64,000 bases of DNA. It comes from Corynespora cassiicola. Its lineage: Eukaryota; Ascomycota; Dothideomycetes; Pleosporales; Corynesporascaceae. This document shows positions 18,779 through 29,467 of this stretch, one piece after another. The position numbers were made by a program, and so were the translations under genes. Positions within the stretch are counted from its first letter, which is position 1. The number at the start of each line of letters is the position of its first letter. The stretch is taken from NCBI GenBank assembly GCA_022059125.1, contig JAEUWY010000022.1, positions 1 through 64,000 of the forward strand, in the 5' to 3' direction. The notes beneath the pieces were generated by a model. It was not told the DNA's origin. It worked only from the letters and a program-made list of their open reading frames with translations, and searched no databases.

Positions 18779-21700
18779 ATGGCCCAGCCTATTGTGCCAC
18801 GAGATCGCAGGTGTGGTCGTTAATTTAAGGTGCTTCGGAGCGTATGCTAATTCTTCTCACGGTTCTAGCAATGACCTCTGGGCTCGCGCAGCAGCAGAGC
18901 TATCCGACCACGACAAGCGAAACATAAACTTCAATAGTCCTGACAAGCGAAACATCCTCGTCGAACTGCTCGCAGCCACCGAGAAATCTCTGCAAAGATC
19001 TGCAGAATCTAGATGGAAATACACTCGGAAAAATGGAGAAACTGTCATAATAAGGGATTTGCTTGCGAATATCATCCGGTGGATTGACATGTTCAAGCAG
19101 ATTGGCGATATTGCAGTTCAGTATGATCCAGCACATGCTTCACTTCCTTGGGCCGGTATTCGTTTCCTTTTGCAAGTAAGTAGCACAGAAAGACCCAAAA
19201 CGAGGCTATTGACATATTTGCAGATTGTAGTCAACGATATCAATAAACATGCGTCGGTAGTAGAAGACCTGGCTCAGATAGCTGAGCTGATCTATCGCTT
19301 CGCTCTGATCGAGGAACTATATCTCAAAGGTGCATCAAAAGCAACAAAAAAGCTAGAGAAGGCTGTAGTGAAACTTTATGCAAATGTTTTAGGCTTTTTG
19401 TCCAAAGCAAAGCAGTACCTCGAACAAGGGGCCATAGGTACTTATGTGGTTCCTACGATATGGATGGAAACTGACTGTTCATTAGAACGTACGGTTAAAA
19501 GCGCATTACTCACAGCGATGGACCTTGGCTCGGGGTTGGAAGAGATACAAACGGCAGAGAATGATGTTAGTCGATGCATGGCTCTTGTCGATAAAACAGG
19601 TTTGTATCCGCACCTATTGATTCTCTGAGGAAGCTCACGTCCTTCCCAGAGGATAATGAAAACCATACGAAGTTGGTGGAACTTCTCACACGCCTCAACA
19701 AACCGTTGCAAAGGATGGATGACGAGCTGAAACATATCCACGACGATCTTCAAGGTAAGCAGCCCTGCAGGCCAATGAGACAATGACTCAATGTATCAAG
19801 CGTCGAAACGTACGGAAGTTGTTCGATGGCTTTCGCCTGAGCCATACATGCAACATCACAAGCAGACCCTGCAGGGTGTTTTGACAGGAACTGGGCAATG
19901 GCTTCTCTCTGACCCTGTCTTCAAGAAGTGGAAGGATGACAGCGCATCCTCCATTCTTTGGCTACATGGCATTCCTGGATCTGGCAAAAGCAAACTTGTG
20001 TAGGTATCTTGTATAACCAATGCCGGCCTGATGGTTACTAATATGCACAGCTCGATGGTGATAGAGGACGCTCGGGCGCGCTACAAAGCTGGCTATAGCC
20101 CACAACCAGTCTTTTTCTATTGCTCGCGTAACCCAGCAGAGCCTGCGCGCTCTGATCCTCAGGCGGTACTTGCCAGTCTTGCAAGGCAGTTATCATATCT
20201 CGAGCCAGGAAAGCCCCTACTAAGACCCACCGTTAAACTCTTCAAGGATAAGGAAGAGGAAGGATTTGCATCTGGGATACTCCAGATAAGCGAAAGTCTT
20301 AACCTCATTCTGCAGCTTATGGAACAGTACCCTCTAGTTACCGTAGTGATAGACGCCATGGACGAGTGCGATCCTGAGAATCGAGACGAGTTGCTTGAAG
20401 CTCTAGAGCAGATGCTCCAGAACTCATCAAGCCTTATCAAGATATTCGTATCAAGTCGTAACGACCAAGACATTGTCTTGCGCTTGCGACATTATCCAAA
20501 CCTTGAGATTGATTCTCAAAGGAATGGCGATGATATCGCGCGGTTCGTAAATAACCAAACGCAGCGGCTTGTTCAAGATAGAAAACTGTTACAGTATAGC
20601 ACTTCCAAAGCAGAGATGAAGAAGCTTATTATAGACAAAGTTATCGAGGGTGCTTCTGGAATGTAAGTTCGAAATAGCACTTAGTTTGATTGTGTTGACT
20701 TTAGTTTCCAGGTTCCGTTGGGCAAGCATGCAGCTACAATACCTTTGCAAGTTTAGACTGGATGAAGATATCAAAATTAGCCTTGGCCGTCTTCCGCCAG
20801 ACTTGAATGGTCTCTATGTCGAACTTTACAATGCGATTTCCGGAGAAGAAGGCGAATATCAAGCAGTAATCTTCAAGAATGTGCTTCACTGGCTTTTTTG
20901 CGCCAAAAGAACGCTGAAAACCGAAGAATTCCTGTGCGCTGTGTCAATAGATCCCGCGTCCGGTCGTAGCGTAGGCCTGGTAGCTAAAGATCTTGTGCTG
21001 GATATTTGCAACAATTTTGTTGTCTTCGACTCGCAACTAGAAACGTTTCGCTTTGCACATTTATCTGTCCGGGAGTTCTTAGAGCAAAGGCCTGAATACA
21101 ACGACTCAACAGCAAACACCTTAGCAGCGGAGGTCTGTCTCTGGACTGTGTTGTCTATTAGCCCAAACCTTGCAACCGAGAAATTGCTTCTCGACCTAAA
21201 TTGGCATGGACATCAAACAACGTCCGGATTTGAGATACTAGGGAGATACGCGGATATCTACTGGCCGGAGCATTGCAAGTTGGCGAAGCAAGAAAGACGC
21301 TGCGGTCGATTGAGAACAGCATTACATCACGTATTGTCAGGAATCGGCGGCACAAACTCTAGCATTACCCTATGGAACAACCGGTTGCGAAACCATCTAA
21401 AGGGGTACGGGTATTGGGATATGAGAACTTCACTAAAAGATACAGTACCACGGTTTGGCACAGAAAGGTCCATCGGACTCCTCGTTTCTTGCGCTTTCGA
21501 CTTTGGGGAAATGATAGAGGCTGGCACAGAAGATATTGTTTATATGAAACAGTGTAAGAACAGAGATGGCAATAGCGCTCTACATGTTGCAACAAAAAAT
21601 GGAAGCATTGCAAGTCTAACATGTCTATTAGAGATTAGCCGCAAAGTAATAGAGGTCACTCAAGAGGTCGTTGTGGCAGCTGCGGAGAACTCTGGCAGCG

Positions 21701-24576
21701 GCAAAGAAATCATGGCGCTTCTTCTCGATCGGCGAGGATCCGACGTCCAGATCACACAAGAGGTCGTTGTCGCAGCTGCAGGGAACTCTGGCAGCGGCAA
21801 AGAAGTCATGGCACTTCTTCTCGATCGGCGAGGATCCGACGTCCAGATCACACAAGAGGTCGTTGTCGCAGCTGCAGAGAACTATTACAGAGGCAAAGAA
21901 GTCATGGCACTTCTTCTCGATCGGCGAGGATCCGATGTCCAGATCACTCAAGAGGTCGTTGTGGCAGCTGCGGAGAACTCTGGCAGCGGCAAAGAAGTCA
22001 TGGCACTTCTTCTCGATCGGCGAGGATCCGACGTCCAGGTCACGCAACAGATGGTGGTAGTTATTGCTCGGAGCTTCGACAAAGACATTATGGCGCTCCT
22101 TCTCGACAAGCGAGGATCCGACGTCCAGGTCACGCAAGAGGTCGTTGTCGCAGCTGCAGGGAACTCTTACAGCGGCAAAGAAGTCATGGCACTTCTTCTC
22201 GATCGGCGAGGATCCGATGTCCAAGTCACGCAAGAAGTCGCTGCCGCAGCTGCAGAGGATTCTTACAGCGGCAAAGAAGTCATGGCACTTCTTCTCGATC
22301 GGCGAGGATCCGACGTCCAGGTCACGCAACAGATGGTGGTAGTTATTGCTCGGAGCTTCGACAAAGACATTATGGCGCTCCTTCTCGACAAGCGAGGATC
22401 CGACGTCCAGGTCACGCAAGAGGTCGTTGTCGCAGCTGCAGGGAACTCTTACAGCGGCAAAGAAGTCATGGCACTTCTTCTCGATCGGCGAGGATCCGAT
22501 GTCCAAGTCACGCAAGAAGTCGCTGCCGCAGCTGCAGAGGATTCTTACAGCGGCAAAGAAGTCATGGCACTTCTTCTCGATCGGCGAGGATCCGACGTCC
22601 AGGTCACGCAACAGATGGTGGTAGTTATTGCTCGGAGCTTCGACAAAGACATTATGGCGCTCCTCCTCGACCAGCGAGGATCCGACGTCCAAGTCACGCA
22701 AGAGGTCGTTGTCGCAGCTGCAGAGAACTCTGGCAGCGGCAAAGAAGTCATGGCACTTCTTCTCGATCGGCGAGGATCCGACGTCCAGGTCACGCAACAG
22801 ATGGTGGTAGTTATTGCTCGGAGCTTCGACAAAGACATTATGGCGCTCCTCCTCGACCAGGGAGGATTCGACGTCCAGATCACTCAAGAAGTCGTTGTCG
22901 CAGCTGCAGAGAACTCTGGCAGCGGCAAAGAAGTCATGGCACTTCTTCTCGATCGGCGAGGATCCGACGTCCAGGTCACGCAACAGATGGTGGTAGTTAT
23001 TGCTCGGAGCTTCGGCAAAGACATTATGGCGCTCCTCCTCGACCAGCGAGGATCCGACGTCCAAGTCACGCAAGAGGTCGTTGTCGCGGCTGCAAAGAAC
23101 TATTACAGCGGCAAAGAAGTCATGGCACTTCTTCTCGATCGGCGAGGATCCGACGTCCAGGTCACGCAACAGATGGTGGTAGTTATTGCTCGGAGCTTCG
23201 ACAAAGACATTATGGCGCTCCTCCTCGACCAGGGAGGATCCGACGTCCAGGTCACGCAAGAAGTCGTTGTCGCAGCTGCAGAGAACTCTGGCAGAGGCAA
23301 AGAAGTCATGGCACTTCTTCTCGACCGGCGAGGATCCGACGTCCAGATCACGCAAGAGGTCATTGTCGCAGCTGCAGGGAACTCTGGCAGCGGCAAAGAA
23401 GTCATGGCACTTCTTCTCGATCGGCGAGGATCCGACGTCCAGATCACACAAGAGGTCGTTGTCGCAGCTGCAGAGAACTATTACAGAGGCAAAGAAGTCA
23501 TGGCACTTCTTCTCGATCGGCGAGGATCCGATGTCCAAGTCACGCAAGAAGTCGCTGCCGCGGCTGCAAAGAACTATTACAGCGGCAAAGAAGTCATGGC
23601 ACTTCTTCTCGATCGGCGAGGATCCGACGTCCAGGTCACGCAACAGATGGTGGTAGTTATTGCTCGGAGCTTCGACAAAGACATTATGGCGCTCCTTCTC
23701 GACAAGCGAGGATCCGACGTCCAGGTCACGCAAGAGGTCGTTGTCGCAGCTGCAGGGAACTCTTACAGCGGCAAAGAAGTCATGGCACTTCTTCTCGATC
23801 GGCGAGGATCCGATGTCCAAGTCACGCAAGAAGTCGCTGCCGCAGCTGCAGAGAATTCTTACAGAGGCAAAGAAGTCATGGCACTTCTTCTCGATCGGCG
23901 AGGATCCGACGTCCAGGTCACGCAACAGATGGTGGTAGTTATTGCTCGGAGCTTCGACAAAGACATTATGGCGCTCCTCCTCGACCAGCGAGGATCCAAT
24001 ATCCAGATCACGCAAGAGATGGTGGTAGTTATTGCTCGGAGCTTCGACAAAGACATTATGGCGCTCCTTCTCGACCAGCGAGGATCCGACGTCCAGATCA
24101 CGCAAGAGGTCGTTGTCGCAGCTGCAGGGAACTCTGGCAGAGGCAAAGAAGTCATGGCACTTCTTCTCGATCGGCGAGGATCCGACGTCCAGATCACGCA
24201 AGAGGTCGTTGTGGCAGCTGCGGAGAACTCTGGCAGCGGCAAAGAAGTCATGGCACTTCTTCTCGATCGGCGAGGATCCGACGTCCATATCACGCAAGAA
24301 GTCGTTGTCGCAGCTGCAAAGAACTATTACAGAGGCAAAGAAGTCATGGCACTTCTTCTCGATCGGCGAGGATCCGATGTCCAGATCACGCAAGAAGTCG
24401 TTGTCACAGCTGCAAAGAACTATTACAGAGGCAAAGAAGTCATGGCACTTCTTCTCGATCGGCGAGGATCCGACGTCCAGATCACACAAGAGGTCGTTGT
24501 CGCAGCTGCAAAGAACTCTGGCAGCGGCAAAGAAGTCATGGCACTTCTTCTCGATCGGCGAGGATCCGATGTCTAG
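18779..24576 (+). CDS. NACHT_N-NACHT NLR with 31 short repeats, truncated by a stop
   Basis: Model 18779..18810, 18869..19175, 19224..19599, 19650..19754, 19801..19999, 20051..20662, 20712..24576, all in phase, 1831 aa. It starts MAQPIVPRDRS. Residues ~11-230 match the NACHT_N domain (NDLWARAAAELSDHDKRNIN, HASLPWAGIRFLLQ). The P-loop is GIPGSGKSK (~330) and Walker B is VVIDAMDECDPEN (~435). The repeat array runs from ~855 to the end. Intron 19176-19223 is 48 nt and stop-free, so retention would keep frame. The ORF ends at TAG 24574-24576, exactly where every other unit has CAG. The frame then continues 48 codons through one more unit, and the ankyrin tail is decayed. The product would be a signalling STAND ATPase lacking its usual C-terminal ankyrins. 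Confidence 0.85.
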
Positions 24577-24672
24577 ATCACGCAAGAAGTCGTTGTCGCA
24601 GCTGCAGGGAACGAAGACAGCGGCAAAGGAGTTACCATGCTCCTGGATCAACTTACTCATCTCCATATCACT
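21649..24672 (+). repeat. Tandem array of 96- and 90-bp NLR repeats
   Basis: There are 31 units before the stop and one after. Class A is 32 residues (ITQEVVVAAAENSGSGKEVM then ALLLDRRGSDVQ). Class B is 30 residues (VTQQMVVVIARSFDKDIMAL). Both are degenerate ankyrin-like helices. A B-A-A triad of 282 bp starting at ~22064 is followed by an apparently identical copy at ~22346, and a near copy starts at ~23660. Confidence 0.92.
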
Positions 24673-25178
24673 GACCAATCTATCAAAACAGCTGCCAATA
24701 ATGGTCAGAAGAACGTTCTTTGATTTTTTGTAGACTCAACTAACGTTCTTTACAATACAACCAAATGGCTCAATATCCCATGACTCTACAACGCTTCCAA
24801 GAATGGAGATGTTGCAGCCCTTCGCCGTCCAATTCACGCAGGCGTACCATTCGACATCCAAAAGTTAATGGAGTAACTCCATTGTGGCAGGCAGCGGTTC
24901 GTGGGTATAAAAATATTGTAGAACTTCTTTGGGCGACAAACACCGTCCACGTTAATGTACAGAGCATCTCTGGACCTACCCCTATCTTCTGGGCCTCGGT
25001 CAGCGGACATTCCGATATCGTGCAATTCTTGGTGGAGGCACGATGCCAAACACGATTATACTGCCAAGGGTGGAAAAAGCCCACTTTCTATTGCTTGATC
25101 ATATTTTCAGCCAAAGTAGTAGATATACTTGTCCGGGACAGTGCAAATGTGTATGTTGGTAGGAGAATTGACGAATAG
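24577..25178 (+). pseudogene. Decayed C-terminal ankyrin tail of the third NLR
   Basis: Directly after the TAG the same frame encodes one more short repeat (ITQEVVVAAAGNEDSGKGV) up to TGA at 24721-24723. Ankyrin-like coding then resumes in shifted frames: NASKNGDVAALR near 24790, VNGVTPLWQAAVRGYKNIVE near 24870, SGPTPIFWASVSGHSDIVQ near 24970, then TAKGGKSPLSIA in another frame and AKVVDILVRDSAN. At least two frameshifts separate these blocks. In this family such ankyrins normally close the protein, so this is the lost C-terminus. Confidence 0.8.
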
Positions 25179-25610
25179 ATAGCAACGATGACAGATCTTC
25201 TAAGTTAATTAATGTCTTCATTGGGCTAAACCTAACACCTCATCGAATGGATATGGCATGTTGAAATAATCGTTAAAAAACGGCAATGAGGTGGCGAAGA
25301 AGCTAGGTGTTGCCGCCACTGACAAGGAGGACGTACGACCCCTTTTTGCCCTGACCTTGCGAAAGGAATCTTACTATTTGGGTTGTGAGTGTGGTTGTGG
25401 TTGCATCTTGGCTAATGCCCAGTTTCAGCTTCCATGGTGGGGGCAACTCTGCTAGGGTACCGTGCAGCAGTCGCGTTTGTCTTTGGAGCGCGAGAATGAC
25501 GCGTGCACGTTCACCTAGTAACCACAACAAGCACGCTCACGGCTTTTATTGAACCAACATCTCTACCTTCGCTGCGTTGCACTCGATGAGACACAAGGCC
25601 GCCGAAAGCA
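25179..25610. other. Intergenic downstream of the third NLR
   Basis: No gene is supported. It contains the CAAGG..GGGC element copy 4 on the minus strand (25311-25361). Confidence 0.45.
25311..25361 (-). repeat. CAAGG-GGGC conserved element, copy 4
   Basis: The minus strand reads GCAAGGTCAGGGCAAAAAGG followed by GGTCGTACGTCCTCCTTGTC, closely matching 18320-18370. It lies just beyond an NLR 3' end and points toward it, as do the copies at ~3353 and ~15055. Confidence 0.6.
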
Positions 25611-25656
25611 GTAACGTCCCTCACAACATCGCGAGACACACAGTGTAACGAGACAC
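25611..25656 (+). repeat. Terminal-repeat-like motif, outer left
   Basis: Begins GTAACGTCCCTCACAACATC and carries two CGAGACAC copies. It matches the reverse complement of 40746-40790 with about four mismatches. Immediately outside both copies is AGCA (25607-25610 and 40791-40794). Confidence 0.7.
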
Positions 25657-26231
25657 TTTTCTCATCTAGAAGTCAACAATCATTGTATAACACATATACA
25701 TATCTGCGATCAATATTACACTGTTCTACAACTGCGTGTCTATCATCATGGCAATTTATAACGAGGACTGCTGCAGCGTTGGTATCGCTGTCAACCGATT
25801 TGTCGGCGCTCTCATTTGAAGTTTTAGCTTTCCACCCCGGTTCAAACGCTACTGCCGAGCTTTACCTCAATTTCGGAGGAATAGAAGAAAAGTTTAGGTC
25901 AGGAAGATTATGCTACACGAATTTCGAGATGAATTTGGGTTAGATGCAGCCATTCCGGGAGTTTCTCCGAATGTCTGGAGATGCGAGATTTCTGCCAACT
26001 GTATTTTATTTTGCGCTAGTACCAATTTGTATCTTTACATAATCTCTATCGACATTGCGCTTGTTACGAGCTATTCCACATCAGGACATGTGCTAAAATT
26101 AAAGATGGCGCGTTTCCTTATTCAGCGCAGCTTTGCGCCAATGTGTCCTTTGTTGCCTAACACTGTTTGGCATCACTGCAGAAGCCGTCTCGCTGGCCCA
26201 CCTATCAACACCACAGCATACCCAGTCGAAC
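25657..26231. other. Intergenic upstream of second transposase
   Basis: About 570 bp without a supported gene or a terminal inverted repeat that I could match to the right side of the second pogo element. Confidence 0.45.
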
Positions 26232-28238
26232 ATGAACGACAGGGAGAGCCTAGTATTATCACAGGACGTTCCTCCTGGCATCCGTAGATCGTACCGTGCT
26301 CGTGCGGACCATGGCGGAGTCGCTGCCTCGACCCTCAACCATCGTGCGCTGGGTCGACGATCGATGAAAGAAAAGGCCCAAAGGCAACAGTACCTCACTC
26401 CATGGGAGGAGGAAGCCCTAGTCAAGTTTCTCCTACAAATGGCTAACCTTGGGTATCCTGTCCGGGTGAAGTTTATCCCATTTCTAGCTTACCGCCTTAC
26501 ACTTCATCGACCCCCATCAGACAGACCGCCGAAGCCGCCGCATCCAAATTGGACGATCCATTTCAGGAACCGCCATCCAGCAATCAAGGCGAAAATGGTG
26601 AAAGCACTAGACTGGAATCGCCATGAAAAGAACATATACACAAAGGTTACACACTGGTTTGAGGTGATTGGCGCAGTATTACAGGACAAAGCTATTCTAG
26701 CGGAGAATTTCTATAACATGGATGAAACTGGAGTCATGTTGTCCAAGCTAGGCTCTATCAAAGTCCTTGTAGGCAGGGATGATACGCGGGACTATAGAGG
26801 TGCGCGAGTCAAGCGTACCACTGTGACTGCGATCAGTTGGATCCCAGATCACGTGACGTGACGACTAATCACAAACGGTGATGTGATGTGACGGCTCATC
26901 ACAAACAGTGATGAGCCGTTCCCAAAACATACCCTTGACTATCGAGTATTATATATAGTTCGGTAGAAACTAGACAGAATAATCATCGCATTGTCATTCT
27001 CAGTTCAGAGTTTCAACTCGATCGAGTGCATCAGTGCTGACGGTAGGTATCTGAACCCTATGATCATCTGGCCAGCCACGACCCATCGAAGTAATTGGAC
27101 CATATTTCCTACGCCAGGATGGCAGTATGCGTGCTCCGAATCTGGATATACTGATTCCTACATTAGCCTGCAGTGGCTTAAGCGCATATTCGACCCTGAA
27201 ACTAAGGAACGAGCCAACGGTAAACCACGTGTTTTAGTCTGCGATGGATTCGGTTCCCACGAAACCCTTGAAATTCTTGAATTTTGCCTTGAAAACAACA
27301 TCATTCTGTGCCGGCTTCCCTCCCACACCTCTCACAAGCTCCAGCCTTGCGACGTCTCTGTGTTTGCCCCGCTCAAGGCCGCGTATCGCGAAGAAGCTGA
27401 AAGGCTAGAGCGAGGCGGCGTAAACACTATTGGCAAGGAGCACTTCACTAGCCTATATAGTCGCGCGAGAAGCAAAGCCTTCACACCAAGGAATATCAGG
27501 GCCGGGTTCTCTGCGTGTGGTCTGTTCCCATTAAACGCAGATAGAGTCCTCCGAGGCATACCAGAGCCCCCCGGTGAATTGACTACCGCAACAGTAAATC
27601 AGGTAATGCCAGCGGATGCGCCAAATCCCCAAGAAACTGTACAATCGCCTCTTACTCCAGTAACGCCCGTGACCACACAGGGGCTGGCATCGCTGCAGAA
27701 CGTCATAGTCAACCAAGACGCCCAAGCCCTCGATGAAAAGAGCAAGTCTAGTTTGCAAAGGCACCTGGAAAAGTTCTCTAAGGCTGCCCACTTAGCTTTT
27801 TCAAGGAGTATCCTCCAGCGAGATCAGATCAAATTCCTGATGAAAGTCAATGACGAAGCTAAGATTCGACGATCTGCTAGAGCAGAAGTTCTTGGAAAGG
27901 CGAAGGTCATGGGTTTTGAAGAGCTTGAAGCAGCGCGAGCGAAACGCGCTGAGAAGGACGCAGTCAAGGAAGCGAAAGACAAGGCAAAGCGTGATCGGAA
28001 GAAAGCCTCGGAAGGAGAAACGGGGGAAGAAGAACAGCAACAAGCAGCTACTTCAAGCAAGGTACAGCGGGGGCGAAAACGCAAGGGCATGTCAGACGTC
28101 GGAGGACCAAAGGCGAAGATTATAAGGCAGAGCGAAGCGCGGATCGAAAACATTAGCAGTAGACCAATAGGGGAAGATGAGGTTACACGAGGATGGAGAG
28201 CTCCTGAGGCGCCCATGCCGCACAACAGAATTCCTTAA
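26232..28238 (+). pseudogene. Pogo-family transposase split by a solo LTR
   Basis: The first part, 26232-26834 (201 codons, start MNDRESLVLSQDVPPG), and the second, 27024-28238 (404 residues), are in the same frame and join at a 5-bp target duplication. The protein would be ~605 aa. Visible parts are a divergent N-terminus, a Tc5-type region (WEEEALVKFLLQMANLG), a first catalytic Asp in FYNMDETGVM, a second in VLVCDGFGSHE, a third in HKLQPCDVSVF, and a Lys/Glu-rich C-terminal tail. Without the insertion no stop or frameshift is seen. The 184-bp insert adds a stop soon after residue 201, so the gene is inactive. I could not find its terminal inverted repeats. Confidence 0.88.
26835..27018. mobile_element. 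184-bp solo LTR inside a transposase gene
   Basis: The insert begins AGTTGGATCCCAGATCACG and ends GAGTTTCAACT, so the tips are the inverted pair AGTTG/CAACT. It is flanked by the direct repeat CGATC (26830-26834 and 27019-27023). A 5-bp duplication and an internal TATA-like stretch (TATTATATATAG) fit a solo LTR, probably Ty1/copia-like. Orientation is not certain. Confidence 0.75.
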
Positions 28239-28786
28239 GGCTGGTTTTGTGGAATTGTATAGCTGAGTTACAATCAGGTAGTCTACGTGGGCAATGACTG
28301 TTTTATGGCAATTTTGCTGGTGTCTATCTGTGTACACTTCTGCGATCGGAGTAGAGCCTGGACTGACTCCCATGGTATAGCCAATAGGGTCACTTCTGAT
28401 CACGTGTATACATCTGACATTGATATTATGTAAGATTTGGTACCGCGCTATCACCCGTCTTTCCGCCGTGTCCCTTGCTCGCTTAGGTTTAAGGTACTGA
28501 CCAGGGTGGCAATGCCGCAAAACTTTACCTGTTACAGTAGCTGCAAGGCCAATATAAGCCAGTCCCTGCAATCGAGCGATTTTACATAAGCGGCTCATCA
28601 TACAAATGACTTCAAGAGGCTTGAAAAGCTACGTTGTGAGTCATCTCTTCAATGGTGTTGATTTTTGGCTACAGCATCCCGGATTTTTGGCTGGTCACGA
28701 AGGCCACGACATGATGGTAATATTTGTATTGAAAGAATGGAAAATATTCGGAGGAAGCCAAAATATGGTATTTCTTTCCAGAATTA
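28239..28786. other. Intergenic left of the inverted duplication
   Basis: About 550 bp between the second transposase and the outer left edge of the inverted duplication. No gene is supported. Confidence 0.45.
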
Positions 28787-28832
28787 TAACGTCTGTCACA
28801 ACGTGGCGAGACACCCTGTGTGGCGAGACAGG
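28787..28832 (+). repeat. Terminal-repeat-like motif, inner left
   Basis: TAACGTCTGTCACAACGTGG followed by CGAGACACCCTGTGTGGCGA. It is the reverse complement of 40645-40690 and of the same family as 25611-25656. It sits at the outer edge of the inverted duplication. A further CGAGAC motif lies at ~29175. Confidence 0.7.
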
Positions 28833-29467
28833 TTTGCACTTCGGTCTCTCGGAACCTCTCATTTGTGTGCAAAAACGTATGCAAAAGAAATTATACTATC
28901 CTGAAGTCCATTTTCTATCAGCGTATGGACCTCCGATGCGAACTACTGAAGTGTTGGTCGTGTTGTTGCCTGTTTCGATGACCCCGTCAATCGACTCGCC
29001 AGCGATACCCCCCTGTCTACTCGTGACACAACGAGCTTTCTCGAGTTTCGGATACTTAGAGTGAAGGCTTGTTGTACGAAGAGGTTGCTTTCAGCATTAC
29101 GAGATCATCTTAACCTAGGGAATCGCGTTCCGGGAGTTTCGCCGACCAGAGAAAGAAGACGACAAAAAGCTCCCAACATGGCGAGACGCCTTAGCGTGAC
29201 CAGATCTCACTGTATTCTACTGTACTAAAAGCAACGCTAAGCCTACCTAGACCGAGATCTCGGGAATAACTGAACGGGGAGATCACGTGCCTTGTCTCTC
29301 TGCCTGAATGGATCTATGTTGTGTTGTCTAGCACGGCTCTTTAGTTGCTAAATATTTTTAACTTAGGTTGAGCAGGTACAAGATGCATTTTGCAAGGAGT
29401 AAGGAGGAAATGGAATACAGAGGTTCTTGCGGTCTTTTTAGTAGTACACTATACAACATGCTAGCTA

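Noticed and set aside
21628..24678. Minus-strand ORF of about 1016 codons opposite the third NLR
   Set aside because: It mirrors the tandem repeats of the sense gene. A stop-free unit repeated 31 times gives a long antisense frame by chance, and the sense frame has domains, introns and homologous context.
25683..25943. Plus-strand frame of 86 codons
   Set aside because: Begins with TTG, has no ATG, domain or splice support.
28606..29064. ORF of 152 codons crossing the outer left edge of the inverted duplication
   Set aside because: It crosses the terminal-repeat-like motif, has no recognisable domain and is not preserved in the other arm.
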